Shown one piece after another: positions 1 to 11,800 of a stretch of DNA of 64,000 nt. A program made the position numbers and the translations under genes. How positions within the stretch are numbered: the stretch's first letter is position 1; every line of letters begins with the position of its first letter. The notes beneath the pieces are model-generated. The model searched no databases and was not told the DNA's origin. It saw only the letters and a program-made list of their open reading frames with translations. The DNA comes from Sciurus carolinensis (taxonomy: Eukaryota; Chordata; Mammalia; Rodentia; Sciuridae): assembly GCF_902686445.1 (NCBI RefSeq), contig NC_062217.1:173505098-173569097 (forward strand). The letters are read 5' to 3'.

Positions 1-3000
1 CTGGGGCAGCATCCTGGGCTGGTTGCCAGCCTGTCTAGCTGTCCGGTCTCATGAAAAGGGTGCCCCTGTCAACAGACTCGCGGAAAGGCCCGCCACAGGG
101 CCACATCCACCAGGGCCTTCGCTCATCAGCCAGAGACCACCTCCACTGCCCGGGGGAGACGGGGCTGCACCCCACGAACACGCAGCTGGGAGGAGCAGGA
201 GCGCAGACCAGACGCACACCCCAGTGCTCAGGGCCGGCTCGCACAAGGAGCGTGTCCCGTGACCAGGGTGGCATGAGCCGGCGCCCTGTCCTTGCCACCC
301 TCGTCAGACCTGCTCTCCTGGACACAGCGGGTGCACGTGCCTGGCTGGGTGGGCCTCAGGCCCTTGGCCACCCCGTGGCAAGCCGATCAGAGCCCTTTCC
401 TGGTTTGGTTTTTGTCTGTTTGTTTGTTTTTTCCAGTGGGAGCTGGGAGGGAGCGCTTGCTTCAACCCTGGGGACGCTGAGCTGAAAGGATTACCCCTGA
501 GGTCACGGGCGGAGAAAGCAGCTCGGAGGTGGAGAAGCAGCAGCCCAACAGAGGGTCAGAGAGAATGAGCCCAGACTCTGCTGTCTGGGCCTCCTTCCTT
601 GGCCTTCCTGAGCTACGCTGTACTTCCTAATCAGAGTCCAAGGGCTGGGTTTCTTCACCTGCAGGAGGAGCACACCTGGGTTACCCACAGTGGCCCTCCC
701 CAGGAGCCACCCCACACCAGCCTCCCAACCTTCCCAGGTGGAGTCCAAGCCAGGAACAGGGATTCCTTTTGATCCCTGTCGGGTGGGCTCCTGGACCAAA
801 GAGGGATTTCCTGTCCTGTGACTGTTCCTTGGACAGACCAAGGGGACCATGCTTGGACTTCACCTCTGCCATTTCCTGGCTCCTGAGATGAAACCTGGTT
901 GCCTCTCTCAGGGACCACGGGACAGCACCGTCCTCACTGCCAGCTCTGCTCAGGCGGTTGTTGCCCCTCCAGGTTCACTTTGAGTTACTTTATACCAGTG
1001 GCCCAACACACTGGGCCAGACTGGGGACGTTGGTCCTGGTGTGGAGTGGGGGGGACAGCTAGTCTTCAAGTGCTTATTTCGCGGCAGTCGGACGCTTGGC
1101 AGGCTGTTTTCCATCTTAATTCTCATTCGTGGTTTCCCCGGTCAGAAGTGAATGGCCGCAGATCACAATCTCAGCATCAAAATCCCCAGGTCTCCTACTT
1201 TAATTTCCAAGTCACAAAATAACAGGCGCGCCTGGCTCATCCCACTAGGCGGGGGGCGGGAAGCCCACCTCCTCCTATGCCCAGGTGCACACCCCCAGCT
1301 CTTCACACCACTTAAAAGATTCTGCCCAAACTGCCAACAATGTGTTACAAACAAAGCCCTTCCCGAAAATGGATCAAAAACACTTCGTAATGAGTGTGGG
1401 GGCTGGTTTCCAAAGGGCCAGCATCTAACAAGCCCCCAGTCCTGAGTGCCTGGCCCTCAGGAGCCCGACGCGCGCTGGGCCGGGAGAACCCCCAGTCATC
1501 CTCAGGAGACGGTTCTCCACGCCGACTCGCCCAAGATAGGTACTGGAAGAGACGGCTGCTGGCCGGCTCACCGTGGCACAGGCATTCCTGGAGGCTCAGC
1601 TCTCCTCTTTGGAAGGAAAAAATCCCAAGAGGTTTGGAATGATCTTTGTCCACCATTACTGGGCACCTGGATCCACATTCCACAGAAGCAGTGTTCTTGC
1701 ACCTGTCCTGCTGTCCTTCCCCTTTGGGGGCCTTCCTTCCATCATCCCTCCAAGCCCAGCAGGCACCTGGCCTCTCTGTATGTCTGCTGTGTGCAGGCGC
1801 AGCCGCTGCACAGGGCCAGGTGCACCAGGGAAGGGCTCGTGGAAGGAAGGGAGCACCGCGGTCCCCAGCGCATCTCCAGGGAGGTGCTCTCGGCTCTGGA
1901 CAGCAAAGCACCTCCTTCTCCATCCAACCCAGAGCTCCAGGGGTCCACAAGTCTCATTAATGTACCCTCCAGCCCAGGCGCCAACCAGGCCTCTAACGTC
2001 TTGGTGAACATCTTTTGAAGGGGTCTTGGGACTGCCTTGGGCTCTTCTCCTTAAGCAGTCCCTTGTCCTTGACCCAAAGGAATCGAAGGGTCCCAGACCT
2101 CAAATGGAAGCTCCCAGGGCTCCTGGTAGAAGGACTTTCTGCCCCTCTGTGGGAAGGCAGGAAAGCCAGGGAGCCCCTCCTTGCGGCCCTGCCTCTTGCC
2201 CATTTCCAGATTACACTCTGGGGCGATCACACTTTGAGCCCAGCCCTGCTCAAACAGAGTTCCTCCCTGGAGATGCGTGGGACCAGCGTGGGACAGCAGT
2301 GGCATCAGAGGCAACCCGTGCCCAGCGCCCCCCACCCCACTTCAGGCTGCCTTCTCCAGAACCTCCAGGCTCCAGGCCTCACCAGGCCTGAGGGTCTGAC
2401 TCCAGCTCTTGGCTCCAGCCTGTTCAGGAACACTGGGGCTGAGAAAATCGATTGTGTTAATCGAGAAGCTCTCCACTGGAGATGCTGTCCTAAAGCAAAC
2501 CATATGTAAAACATTTAAAGTGGGAGCTCGGTGATGTTTCTTTGTTACATGAACACCTCACGCTTGTCCGGAGTTCGGGGGCTTACAAACCACATAAGGT
2601 TTTATGTGATCGTTATAAAATCCCTTCATTTCCCCAAGGTAGGGTAGTAAGGATTAAGTTTGACTACTGAAGACAGCTTTGTTGTAAATGGTCTCTAATG
2701 TCACAAAGTAGCTAGGAAAGAGAGGCTTATTAAACAAATTTCTTGGGTTGCAAATCATTAGAGGCAATCACGTGTCATGTCCATTTGCTTAACCCCAAAG
2801 CCGTCCGTTGGAGGTTTAAAGAAACTACACAAATTAGCGCTGTTCCCAGTGCCCACAAAAAGCTGGTGGATCTTAAAGAAAATCCAGGAGCCCCTTTGAG
2901 AAGTCAGACTGAAGGGGAGCTACCATCTGTGGTTTTCCCACCTCCTTCATGAAACGGTGTTCCTGGGAATCTGTACCCAGAGGAAGGCACACGCTTCGTC

Positions 3001-3895
3001 AATACCAGGTGGAAACCCTGAAGGACGAAGGTCTTCCACACATCCAGTCTGTCTTGTCATCCTGCAGAGAAGCGGGGTGCACCGCTCAGTGAGAGGCAGG
3101 GTGAGCACACAGCTCGAGCTTCCTGATCTGCCCTGTGCCCCTTACTGTACCTCCAACCAAGCCACCCCCTGCTTGGAGCAGCCCTGTGTTCCAGAGAGGT
3201 AGGTGAGGACGAGAGTGACATGGGACAGGGAAAGAGACCAGGGAGCTCTTGATGAAAATGACTTGGGTTTTGGAATTATCCCAAAGGAGGGAAGAACTCG
3301 CAGCAGCAGGTAGAGGGACACAGGTCTTAGCTCTGCTCACTGCCCAGCCTGAGGCCACTTTCAGAAGCCTCATGTTTGGCAGGGTCAGTCTTGTTCAAGG
3401 GTGGTGGCCTTCTCCTCTGCCCTCTTGACTCTGGTCTGGAGCCACACAGCTCTCACCTCTTCCCCAACAAGGGTTGACAGTTCCTGCAGTGCAGCCAGTG
3501 CCTTGTACCTGCCCTAGTGGCGACACTGTCCTCTCTCTCTCTCGCCTACCCCTCCTGATTCTGCACAAGCCACCAAAAGGGCCTGGGACCACTGTGTAGC
3601 CTTTCTTCCCGGGGTTAGGAATCAGACATGAACACCCACTAGTCCATTTCTGTAAAGCTAGGAATTCATGTTAACACACCATTATATTTTTTCAAGAATT
3701 AGAATCATATACTACTTCAGAGTACACTTGTTCAATCTTGGTGTTAGTCCCCTTTGCAGTTCAGTTAGGATCCCCATTCTAATGCATTATGGTAATAACA
3801 GGTTACAAGAGGCCAGGTACATAGTAATTATTCAGTTTGTTGTTTTGTTACCCCTATATGTGAGGATGCTCTACATGTGCATAGGGTAGATTATT
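1..3895. other. Upstream intergenic sequence, no gene recognised
   Basis: I see no exon with splice sites, no recognisable protein and no RNA gene in this stretch. Open frames up to about 200 codons exist on both strands but have no recognisable domain and mixed composition, so I treat them as chance. A short TTTG-rich run lies near 399-436 and a CT run near 3531-3544. From about 2430 to 2760 the sequence becomes AT-rich and non-repetitive. In other mammals the MGMT promoter is preceded by a long gene-poor interval, which fits. Confidence 0.6.
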
Positions 3896-3899
3896 CTAC

Positions 3900-3995
3900 A
3901 ACTTCTTTATAGACAACAGAATTGAGGATTGGAGAAGTTGGAAGAATTTCCTAAAGTCCACAGTGAGCCAAGAGAAAAACCAGAGCCAATGGCAA
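3900..3995 (+). repeat. Probable MIR SINE fragment
   Basis: The segment reads like the second half of a MIR: a degraded 'gaggaaactgagg' block, then a 'cctaaagtccacagtgagcc' block corresponding to the 'cccaaggtcacacagc' part of the consensus. MIRs are ancient tRNA-derived SINEs found throughout mammals. The match is diverged and was judged by eye. Confidence 0.4.
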
Positions 3996-3999
3996 CATA

Positions 4000-4575
4000 T
4001 TTCTCTCTCTTGCCATTTAAGTTTAAATGTCTATGGCTGATTGGGATAGTGTTGAGAAGGATTCTGAGGGCTGTATTTAGGCTCGATGGAGAAGTGCCTT
4101 GGTTTGATGATCACTGTGTACCCAGGGCCTAGTTCATTTCCCACCAGCAAGAAACATGTCTCAGAGAAGGCATGGCCAGGGTGCAACCCTCAGAGGATGA
4201 TGATGTGGCCTATGCACTTCATTGGGGCTCGTCATAAAGCAACCTGGCCGAGGTTCTCCTCTGAATACCTTTTACCTACAATGTTAATGTGTCAGATCCT
4301 GCAAGTCACAGAATCAGGATATGAGGATTGGCCACATTCCTACAGGGCAGTGTACATTGGGAATGCAAGAGATCTGTTCCACTAACTGTGGAAACAAATG
4401 CATGCTGCTGGAGGCCAGCCGCATAGTGCTAGAACACGTGGTGTGCCTGGGACGTGAGAAATTGCGAATGGGTGGGCCTCCTGAAGCTTCTGGGACGATC
4501 CCACTCCCTGGGTTTCTTATGCTCACCCAGCTAGATACCATGGCACTGTGTTCATCCTCTGGGCTGGTCAAAACA
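4000..4575. other. Unassigned sequence upstream of the LTR fragment
   Basis: This stretch has a different texture from its neighbours and several short plus-strand open frames of 67-99 codons, but no domain that I recognise. It could be internal sequence of an old LTR element, because an LTR-like segment follows directly. I could not match it to any family and make no functional claim. Confidence 0.3.
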
Positions 4576-4579
4576 GAGA

Positions 4580-4935
4580 ACCACAAACTGGTGCTTTGTT
4601 AAGCACCTTAAAATCGTGGAAACTTTACTGTCTTACAGTTCTGGCTGCCAGAAGTACTGACCAAGGTGTGGCAAGCCCGGCTCCCTTTGCAGGCCCTAGG
4701 GAAGGAGCTGTCCTGTCCTCTTCCAGCCCTAATGGCTCCAGGTGCCCTGGCTTGTGGATGCACTCTCCAAGTTTTGGTTTCCACAGGGCCTTTGCCCACG
4801 AGAACCCCGGTCCTACTGGACTAAGTCCCCACTACTTCATGAGCTCATTTGAACTTGTTATCTTTGTAACAGTCCACCTTCAAATACGGTCATATTCTGA
4901 GGGCAAGAGGTTAGCATTCCAACATGGCTTTCCCG
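4580..4935 (-). mobile_element. Decayed MaLR-type (MLT1-like) LTR, antisense
   Basis: The order of blocks fits the reverse complement of a MaLR LTR: 'gtcttacagttctggctgcc' with 'agaagt', then an 'accaaggtgtggca' block, a 'cctactggactaagtcccca' block with 'ttcatgagctcattt', and finally 'accttcaaatacggtcatat' with 'tctgagg'. These are standard landmarks of the MLT1 group of ERVL-MaLR elements. Sub-family and exact ends are uncertain. No coding sequence of the element is recognisable nearby. Confidence 0.55.
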
Positions 4936-5345
4936 CGGCCACCATCCAGCTCACCGCACCTGGCGCCCTGGCTCATGAAGAGCATCTGAGCTGCCCTGCT
5001 GCCAGGACCATGAGGGCCGCCAGGCCAGAGCCCCACGTTCTGGTCCCCGGGTGACCTCCAGGCGAGCCTCGAGGTGCGGTCATCAGGTTGCAGCCCGGTG
5101 GGGAGTGGCTCCAGCCCGGGACTGGACCTCTGCGAGTGCGTGGCAGTTCGGGACGCTGGCTGTCACGAGCAGTTAAACTGAGGTACCGAGCGGAGAAGCC
5201 AAACAGGCTGCGGGGGGAACCCACGGCGCGACTTTGCGGCCACGGCGACTGGCGCCCAGCGAGGCTGCGCAGACGCGGCGGCCGGAGCCCAGCACGGGCA
5301 TGCTCCGCGGCCAGCAGCCAGCTCCCGGCTCCGCTTCAGGCAGTC

Positions 5346-5580
5346 CCCGCCCCGCCCCGCAGGCTCCGCCCCTGAGGCCCCGCCTCCGCTCTCCGCCGCC
5401 GGGCCCCCGGCCCCGCCCCATCATGCTCCGCCCCCATCAGGCCCCCGCCCCGCTCGCGCCGTCCGCCGCCCGGCTCCGCCCCGCCCTCAGGCCCCGCCCT
5501 GCTTCCCGTTCCCCGTGCGCCAGTCTGCAGCCCGGCGCTGCCGCGTCCCCGCAGGCCCCGCCCCCAGGCCCCGCCCCGCC
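5346..5580 (-). promoter_or_regulatory. MGMT: Array of GC boxes (Sp1-type sites), all in one orientation
   Basis: By hand count there are 12 copies of the core CCGCCC on the plus strand (GGGCGG on the minus strand) in about 235 bases, and I saw no GGGCGG on the plus strand. Many sit in a loosely repeated motif of the form 'ggccccgcccc' or 'ggctccgcccc' with irregular spacing of about 10-30 bases. Such boxes bind Sp1/KLF factors. The array directly precedes exon 1 and probably sets its start site. Confidence 0.75.
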
Positions 5581-5584
5581 TGGT

Positions 5585-5669
5585 CCCGTGCTTGCCGGGC
5601 AGATCGAGTTCCTGAGCACTTGTGACCTGGTGCTCGCAGTTCTTGGCGGTCAGCATCGTTTGGAAGTTG
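5585..5669 (+). other. MGMT: MGMT exon 1 (non-coding 5' UTR exon)
   Basis: The 3' end is clear: 'cgtttggaagttg' is followed by a strong splice donor, gtgagtgtctgg, with GT at 5670-5671. As I recall the human gene, exon 1 ends in 'accgtttgcgacttg' followed by the same gtgagtgtctgg, and the 40 bases before it also align (gctcgcagttcttggcggtc here). The exon has no start codon that leads into the MGMT frame, as expected, because translation begins in exon 2. The 5' limit given is only approximate, chosen by analogy with the human exon; transcription may begin anywhere in the GC-rich region just upstream. Confidence 0.75.
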
Positions 5670-5800
5670 GTGAGTGTCTGGATCACTTTCTTTCCAGCAC
5701 AGTGCGGGCTCTCCCTGAGGAGAGCGGCGTCGGGAGCCTAACGGACAATCTCACACCGATGGTCCTACGGGCGCCCTCCCCCACCTATCCCTTCAGGACT
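5640..5800 (+). promoter_or_regulatory. MGMT: Exon 1-intron 1 boundary region, probable MGMT enhancer equivalent
   Basis: Similarity to the human gene does not stop at the splice donor. Blocks such as 'gtgcgggctctccct' (near 5702) and 'tggtcctacgggcgccctc' (near 5760) also resemble human intron 1, as I recall it. In human MGMT a short enhancer of about 59 bp spans this exon-intron boundary and is needed for promoter activity. Conservation into the intron suggests that the element is retained here. A further block, 'ggaagcttccagaa' near 5988, may also be shared. Confidence 0.5.
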
Positions 5801-8800
5801 GGCCCCAGTGTGCCCCAGGTGAACCCAGGAGCGCCGCTGCCTTCCCCTGCCTGGCCTGGTGGTCGTGTTCTGTCCCCACCTCAACACTTTCAGGCATTAC
5901 TGAAACCAGATTTAGGCCCTGAGGTGTCCCTGCCACTCTGCTGCCCTTCAGTGCTGAAGGCACCAGCACACTCCCCCTTCTTTCAGGAAGCTTCCAGAAA
6001 ACCTCTGCCCAGGCCCTTCTTGCCACAGGCTTTTAGCTCGCTCCTTGGCAGAAGCCCCCATTTCCTTCGTGCTTGAAACAGCACAGAGCAGTACAGAGTT
6101 CCAGGGTGCTCCACTTATCAGGGCTGCTGTTTGTATACATTATGCCCTAATTGGGTCCATAACACTTAGAGGTAAACCTTGGAGGTTGGAGAGCCATTTA
6201 CAACTTGGCACCCTGATTCCCAAGTTGGTGATAATACAGTAGAGTAATTCTAAAGTATGTATTCCTCACTCCTCACTCGTTAGGGTTCATCATTTCCCGA
6301 AGTCTCAGAATGGTTTTTTACTCTCAGTTGCCTCAGCCCAGTAGCTGGCTTTCCATCTGGGAAAGCCAGATTTGCCTGTGTGTGTAAAACTTTTGGGTGG
6401 TTTGACCATGGTCAGACAGGGAAGCAGCTCTGTCCAGAGGGGTCAGCCACAGTGGTCTGGCGCACACAGTAAAACCGCTGAACATAAAGAGCTAAGAGTT
6501 ACATGGTTACATATATAACCAAAGGTAAACCTGTGGAGTCTCTGCTAGACAGACCCTCCTCATCTCCCCTGTCCCTGACAGACAGGTGATCAGTACATGG
6601 TTTTGTTGTTTTCTTGGGTCTGTCAATGACTGAAACCTCTCCGGGAGTGAAAGGGTTTTGCACACTGGGGTAGAGGGTTGGGTGCCCATCTGGTAGTTAA
6701 TTATTGTTAGCCTCACGCTCATTACTGAGGTATCTGCCCGGACCCAGAGCCTGCAAGTGGCCAGAGAGAGTGGCCCACACTGGAAGGGCTTCCTTTTCTC
6801 CCTGCCCCACCCCTTGTTAGTCTTGTTAGAATTTGACAGTAGAGGGAGTCTTCCAGTCTGGGGCTATAGAACCCAGGCCTCAAAATACACTGCTTTCCTA
6901 AGGTGCTTCTCTATGTAAATACACCCTTTCATTGGGAAAAAGTATAATAACTGGATTTAACTACTAATATCCTTGCACTACTTTCAAAGGGCTTCACTGT
7001 TAGCAAGCTTGTAAAACGAGTAGAGTCCTGGGTACACACTGGGTATGACCTCAGTCTTGTACAGCTCTCAGGGTCCTACCCTAAGGTCAGTAGCCCAGCC
7101 TAGGCCAGCCTTGTCTCCTGCTCAGCCTTCCCTCACTGATTCTGGGGTCTGCCTGGTGTCCCTCCTGCAGGAAAGGGGGCGTGGATCTCCCTGAAGTTCC
7201 CCCAGAGTTTGTTTCTCCTTCTTAGTGGCTGGCGATTCACACCATCAAGATTTGACAAGTCTCCCTTCATGCCCTTTCCAGTTTGCAGTCTGTTCCTCTT
7301 AAGGAAAATGGAGGAAGCAGTGTTTTTCCGAATTCTCTTTTCTTGACCACCTGGGAGTATATACGTGTTCCTTCGTTGGTGACAGGGCTGTCGTCCTGAC
7401 AGACCCGTTGCAGGCTAAAGATGCTGCAGGTCAGGACATGCTGAATGCACCTGGCTTCCTGAAGACCTTGCTCAGCCTCAGGCACACCAGTGTCGCCTGC
7501 CTCGCCTCTGCCTGGGTCTGCCTCGGGATCTGCCAGGATCGTTGGTATCTTACCATGTCTCTCTACCTGGGGGAAAACCCAAATTAAACATTCAGAGTGT
7601 GAAGCCTGCTGAAAGAGTGAGTTCTCACACGTGGAACTGAAAACACGACAGGTCGAACCATGCACATCGGGCCCTCGGTGCACCAGGCTGCTCACAATTC
7701 TCTCTGACCAGGTCAGCTCCCTGGTTCATGACTCTCGTCTAGGTCCACTGTCCCTGAAACCTGTGGCTTTTGGTTGGGCCTTGAAACTGCAGGTGAAAGG
7801 CCGCAGGTCCCCGCCCCTCTGTGACCTGGGCCAGGTAGGCTGATACAGCTGCTTTCTCAGAGAACTGGCGTCTGGTGCAGACTTACTCAAGCAGACTGAG
7901 GTCTTAGAATCAGACAGGGTGCCACAGGTGCACATCGGGTGAGCTTGGGCTCTGTGGTAGCCTGTTCCATCAGCAGCAGCCCAGCACCCTGCGGCTGTTT
8001 GGAAGTGAGAGGGGGCAGGTTAGCTCCGTGCCAAGGCTGTTCCTTCCTTGGTCCACGTGATGCTCCCTTCTCTTTGCTTGGTGGCCTGTCCTGGGCTTAG
8101 GTGTGTAAAAGTTAGAGACCCAGTATTGGGCCTAAATTCTTAGCATCTACGTAACTTTGTATATTTTCTTGTCTGTGGAAATTGTTTGGTTTTCTTTTGT
8201 CTTAGAAAAAATTAACAATAAAGAACTTGCTGGGGAGGACCACGTGGCTTGGGAAACCCGGCAGTGGCTATGTGGAACATAATGAAGAACTTACTCTTTC
8301 ATGTAACTGTTAAGACGAGTGGTCTGAGAAAAGGAGTGAATCTTCTCTGTCTCCTCTTCGTAAGCTTCAAAGGAATCAGTGACTTTGGCAGATGTGGCGC
8401 ACATGTTGAAGGGGCCACGGGCACGTCCAGCTGAAGTGCTGGGCGTCCCTTACAGTTGGGCCAGCCTGCTGCACCGTGTTTGAAAGGCAGCCCCTGCAGG
8501 AGAACAGAAGAATGGGCCTACCTCAGTGGTTACTGGTGACGCCCACCCGGCCACGTGCGGAATGTCGAACCTGCTTTCTGTTACCACAAGTTTTGTTCAG
8601 TTGTGTCAGTGGCTCAGCAGCACAGGGGGGTCTCCAAGGAGCTGCGTGTCCCCTGTACCTCCACCTGGAGAAAACTCTTTGGCTGCAGCGTAGGTGCTGT
8701 AAAAGCAGCTAAAGCACTACACAAACACTGTCTTACGACTGTTGGATTTGTCTTCCTGGGTGCGCGTGTGGCCGTGAAAGGACTCAGGAGAGAGCAGTAA

Positions 8801-11800
8801 ATGCCTGTATGTCCACGCTACTACTTCTGAAATTTTCTTGTTAGAATAATTTTCTGCCTGTAACAATTGTGAAGTCAGCACAGCATCCAGCCCCAGCTCT
8901 GTGGCCCATTCCCAGAAGTGCAGGGTGACCCTGAATGCAGAGTCCACCCATGGTGTGACTCGTAAAGGGCAGGCCTTGTTAAAATCTATGTGTTTTTATG
9001 ATAGACATTGATCTGCCAGGTCGAAATAATGCATTTATGGACATTTTCTGCAAGCGCAGCGCTGGTGGCAGTTTTTACTGGCAAATCGAGTCATATGGAT
9101 AGTAGTTTAGAAAACTCTCAGCTTATTGACAGATTGGGCGATTCTAGCACTGGATCTCAGAGATACCTGGGTGGTTGAAGAGGGAGTGAATTTCAGGGCA
9201 AAGTAGGAGATGGGATGTTAAACGTGGAGATGTCGCCCTGGTCGTGGCTTCTTATTTGTTTTTAAACTTAGTTCTGTCTCATTCCCGTCTGCAGGACTGC
9301 AGGTGGGGCTGCAGCTGCTAAGTGGTGGTAGGAGTCTCCCTGGACGGAGGCTCCAGCAGGACCTGATGAGCAGCCCCTTGGACCTGCTGCTGGTCCATGA
9401 GGCAAGCTGTTTGTGGGCAACAAGGGCAGTGTTGCGAAGGTGTCTGAGCCCTGCTGGTTTCAGGATGTATGAGAGTGCTGGTTACAAGGGCAGGCTGTTG
9501 GGTCAGGACCTGGGGACCCACCTCTTGGCAGGCTCCTCAGGAGATGCCGGTGGCCCCGTGCTTGGCTCCTCTGGGCAGTCTGAGGCACCTTTGGGAGGGA
9601 GTACTGTGCAACTCGGCAAGCTGCAGTTCCTCTCCCTGCCGCCCCTGTGCAGGACGCCTGCGCATCTGGATCTGCGCATGGTTTTGTGACTCCTCGAGAG
9701 ACGTTGTGACTCTCCTCAGAGTGCAGACCCAACATGTTTTCATGGCATTAAGGTTCTCGGTTTTGTGGTTATGACAAAGATGCGTGTTGCCAAAACTTTG
9801 GCATTGGTTTTACAAACAGATGTGAAGCATGGTCGGCCACAGTGCATGTCCCTCCTCTTTGTCCTTCAGAGTGGGTTGCTCCCTGTCTGGATAGTGTGTG
9901 GTTGTGTCTCAGGTGAGCGTTGCCATTCAGATTACACGGTGGAGTACATCTCGTGGAATTGAACGGTCAGTGGTTATGTGGTATGTGCCAGAGCTGCGTG
10001 CGGGGGAGAACAGTGTCCGTGATTCCAGTAGCGTCACGTACTGGCTGGGGACTTGGGGCTGCTCGGCATCTCCCTCGCTGCCTCCTCATCTCTTGAATAG
10101 GAATAATCAGCTTACTCTGTGCACCTGGATAAGTAAACGCACCGGAAAAATTAAATGGGCGTTTTACGAAGTAAACACACTACTTGGATAGAAATCCTTA
10201 ATTTAAACCACAGTCTCAAGAGAAAATGAGAAGAGGGCAAGTGGCCGATCAGGAGTCCTCCTGACCCTCGACGCCAGCCAGTGAGAGCCAGAGTCCTCCT
10301 GTCCCCCAGGCCAGCCAGCTCTGTTTCCCTCAGAAGTCCACGTGGCTTATTCACCTCAGCACTTGGCAGAGCGCCTTCCCAGGCCCTCGTGAGTCGGTTA
10401 GTGGTGGCCGGTGCAGCTCCTGGAGATCAGAGTGGCTCAGCCTGGGCCTGGCTTCACTGTGCCTGCTGATGGCTGGTAAGTTCATGCAACCTTCCCGGGT
10501 GTGGCTTCCCTGAGGCAGGGCTGTGACAATGTCATTACACGTAGGCCTGGCCCTGGTGGGCCCTGGATATGACAGTGGCATTAGTTAACACAGCACAGAG
10601 CTGTTCTTGGTGGTGGCGGGAAGAGAGACCAGGGTCAGGCCCGGGCATTCCCGCTCCAGTGCTCCTGGAATTCCAGTGTGGCCACGGGCCTTGGGTGGCC
10701 TGCAGCCTGGGACGTGTCTGTGCTCATTGCCTGGGGGTCGGGAGTTCCTTTAGTCTGTCGGAGGTGCTCTGTCCTTCAGAGGGGTGTCGCTGTAGGGGGC
10801 TGGAGCGCCTGGCTGCGCAGGCTGTCCACTCCTGGCCGAGTCTGAACGCTCAGGTGTGACCCGCCGTGGCAGTGTGTGCCTCGCTGGCCAGAGCAGGCGT
10901 CGTGCTTCCTGTGTGCTCCTCCTGGCACTGCCAGTCCCGACAGCCCCCGTCACGGTCTCTAAGAGGCTGACACAACCGTCTGTTCAAGTGAAAGAACTTC
11001 CCGGAGGACCAGAGCCAGGATCCGACACGGTGGCCAGTGGCCAGGAGCCAGCGGTGCCCCGGCCAAGTGACAGTATTTCCTCATGTGTGACTGCTCATAC
11101 CACAGTGGCAAGGGGTTGCTGGCCCCTGGCATGCTTTGTCAAAAACGGACCGTCGCAGTGACGTGTGTGTGTGTGAGGGGTCTTGGCTTGGGGGTCTCTT
11201 ACCCTCCTATTCACGGTCACGTCGCCGGGGCAGTGTTATCAGGGGCATTCTGCGTCCCTGCTGTACACAGACCCTCTTATTAAATCTGCAGGCTCACCGA
11301 CCTAGCTTCTGTCCGCATCTGTTTAGTGTGTGAAGGGACAGGGTGTCCGGGGGCAGAGGTGACTTGCATGAGGCTCACGGGAGGTACACGGTGTCTGTTT
11401 CCCCACTTGGACTTATCTTGATGGCCAAGTGCAGCTTTTCACCACCTGCCATGTCACCTTTGCATGTGCCACAAGGAGGGTGTGGAGTCCTGTGGGGGCC
11501 AGATGGGGCATGCACTGAAACACACCGGCATATTCACGCACGAATGCCAGCATCGCCCAGCGTCGCCTTAGCATCGTGGAAAAAGCAGCCATCCAAGACT
11601 GTCCCTGCTCGGGGTGGCGCAGGCTCACCCTCTGAGGCACGTGCAGATCGAAGCCGTACTGAGACCGTGGGACAGAGTGGCGAGATGAGCCCCCGCCTGT
11701 GGTGGGTCGCCCTGTCTTCAGCCCCTCTGCCACCCCGTTTTTAGGGGGGGAGGAGAATGCAGTGGGGCAGAGGAGGGAGGAGGAGCACCTGCAGAGTGAC

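Larger units (their letters stand above)
5040..5680 (+). promoter_or_regulatory. MGMT: MGMT CpG-island promoter
   Basis: This is the most CpG-dense, GC-rich part of the window and it ends at the first exon-intron boundary of MGMT. No TATA box is visible at a suitable place. The sequence is dominated by GC boxes, strongest at 5346-5580. The human MGMT promoter is known to be TATA-less, CpG-island based, driven through Sp1 sites, and silenced when its CpGs are methylated. The same architecture is seen here, so the same mode of control is likely, although that is inference. The identity rests on the conserved exon 1 end just downstream and the coding exon at 61139. The exact transcription start cannot be fixed from sequence alone. 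Confidence 0.85.

Noticed and set aside
1345..1950. A 201-codon antisense open frame upstream of MGMT
   Set aside because: Composition is that of random GC-rich sequence and opposite-strand frames of similar length overlap it; no domain was recognised.
4086..4602. Overlapping short plus-strand frames that might be retroviral or a processed gene
   Set aside because: I could not match the peptides to any family. The only support is that an LTR-like segment follows, which is not enough to call a gene or provirus.
5234..6076. A 280-codon plus-strand open frame across the CpG island and exon 1
   Set aside because: It is proline/arginine-rich because of the GC-box repeats, runs straight through the exon 1 donor into intron 1, and has no recognisable domain. 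Stop codons are rare in GC-rich sequence, so this is expected by chance.
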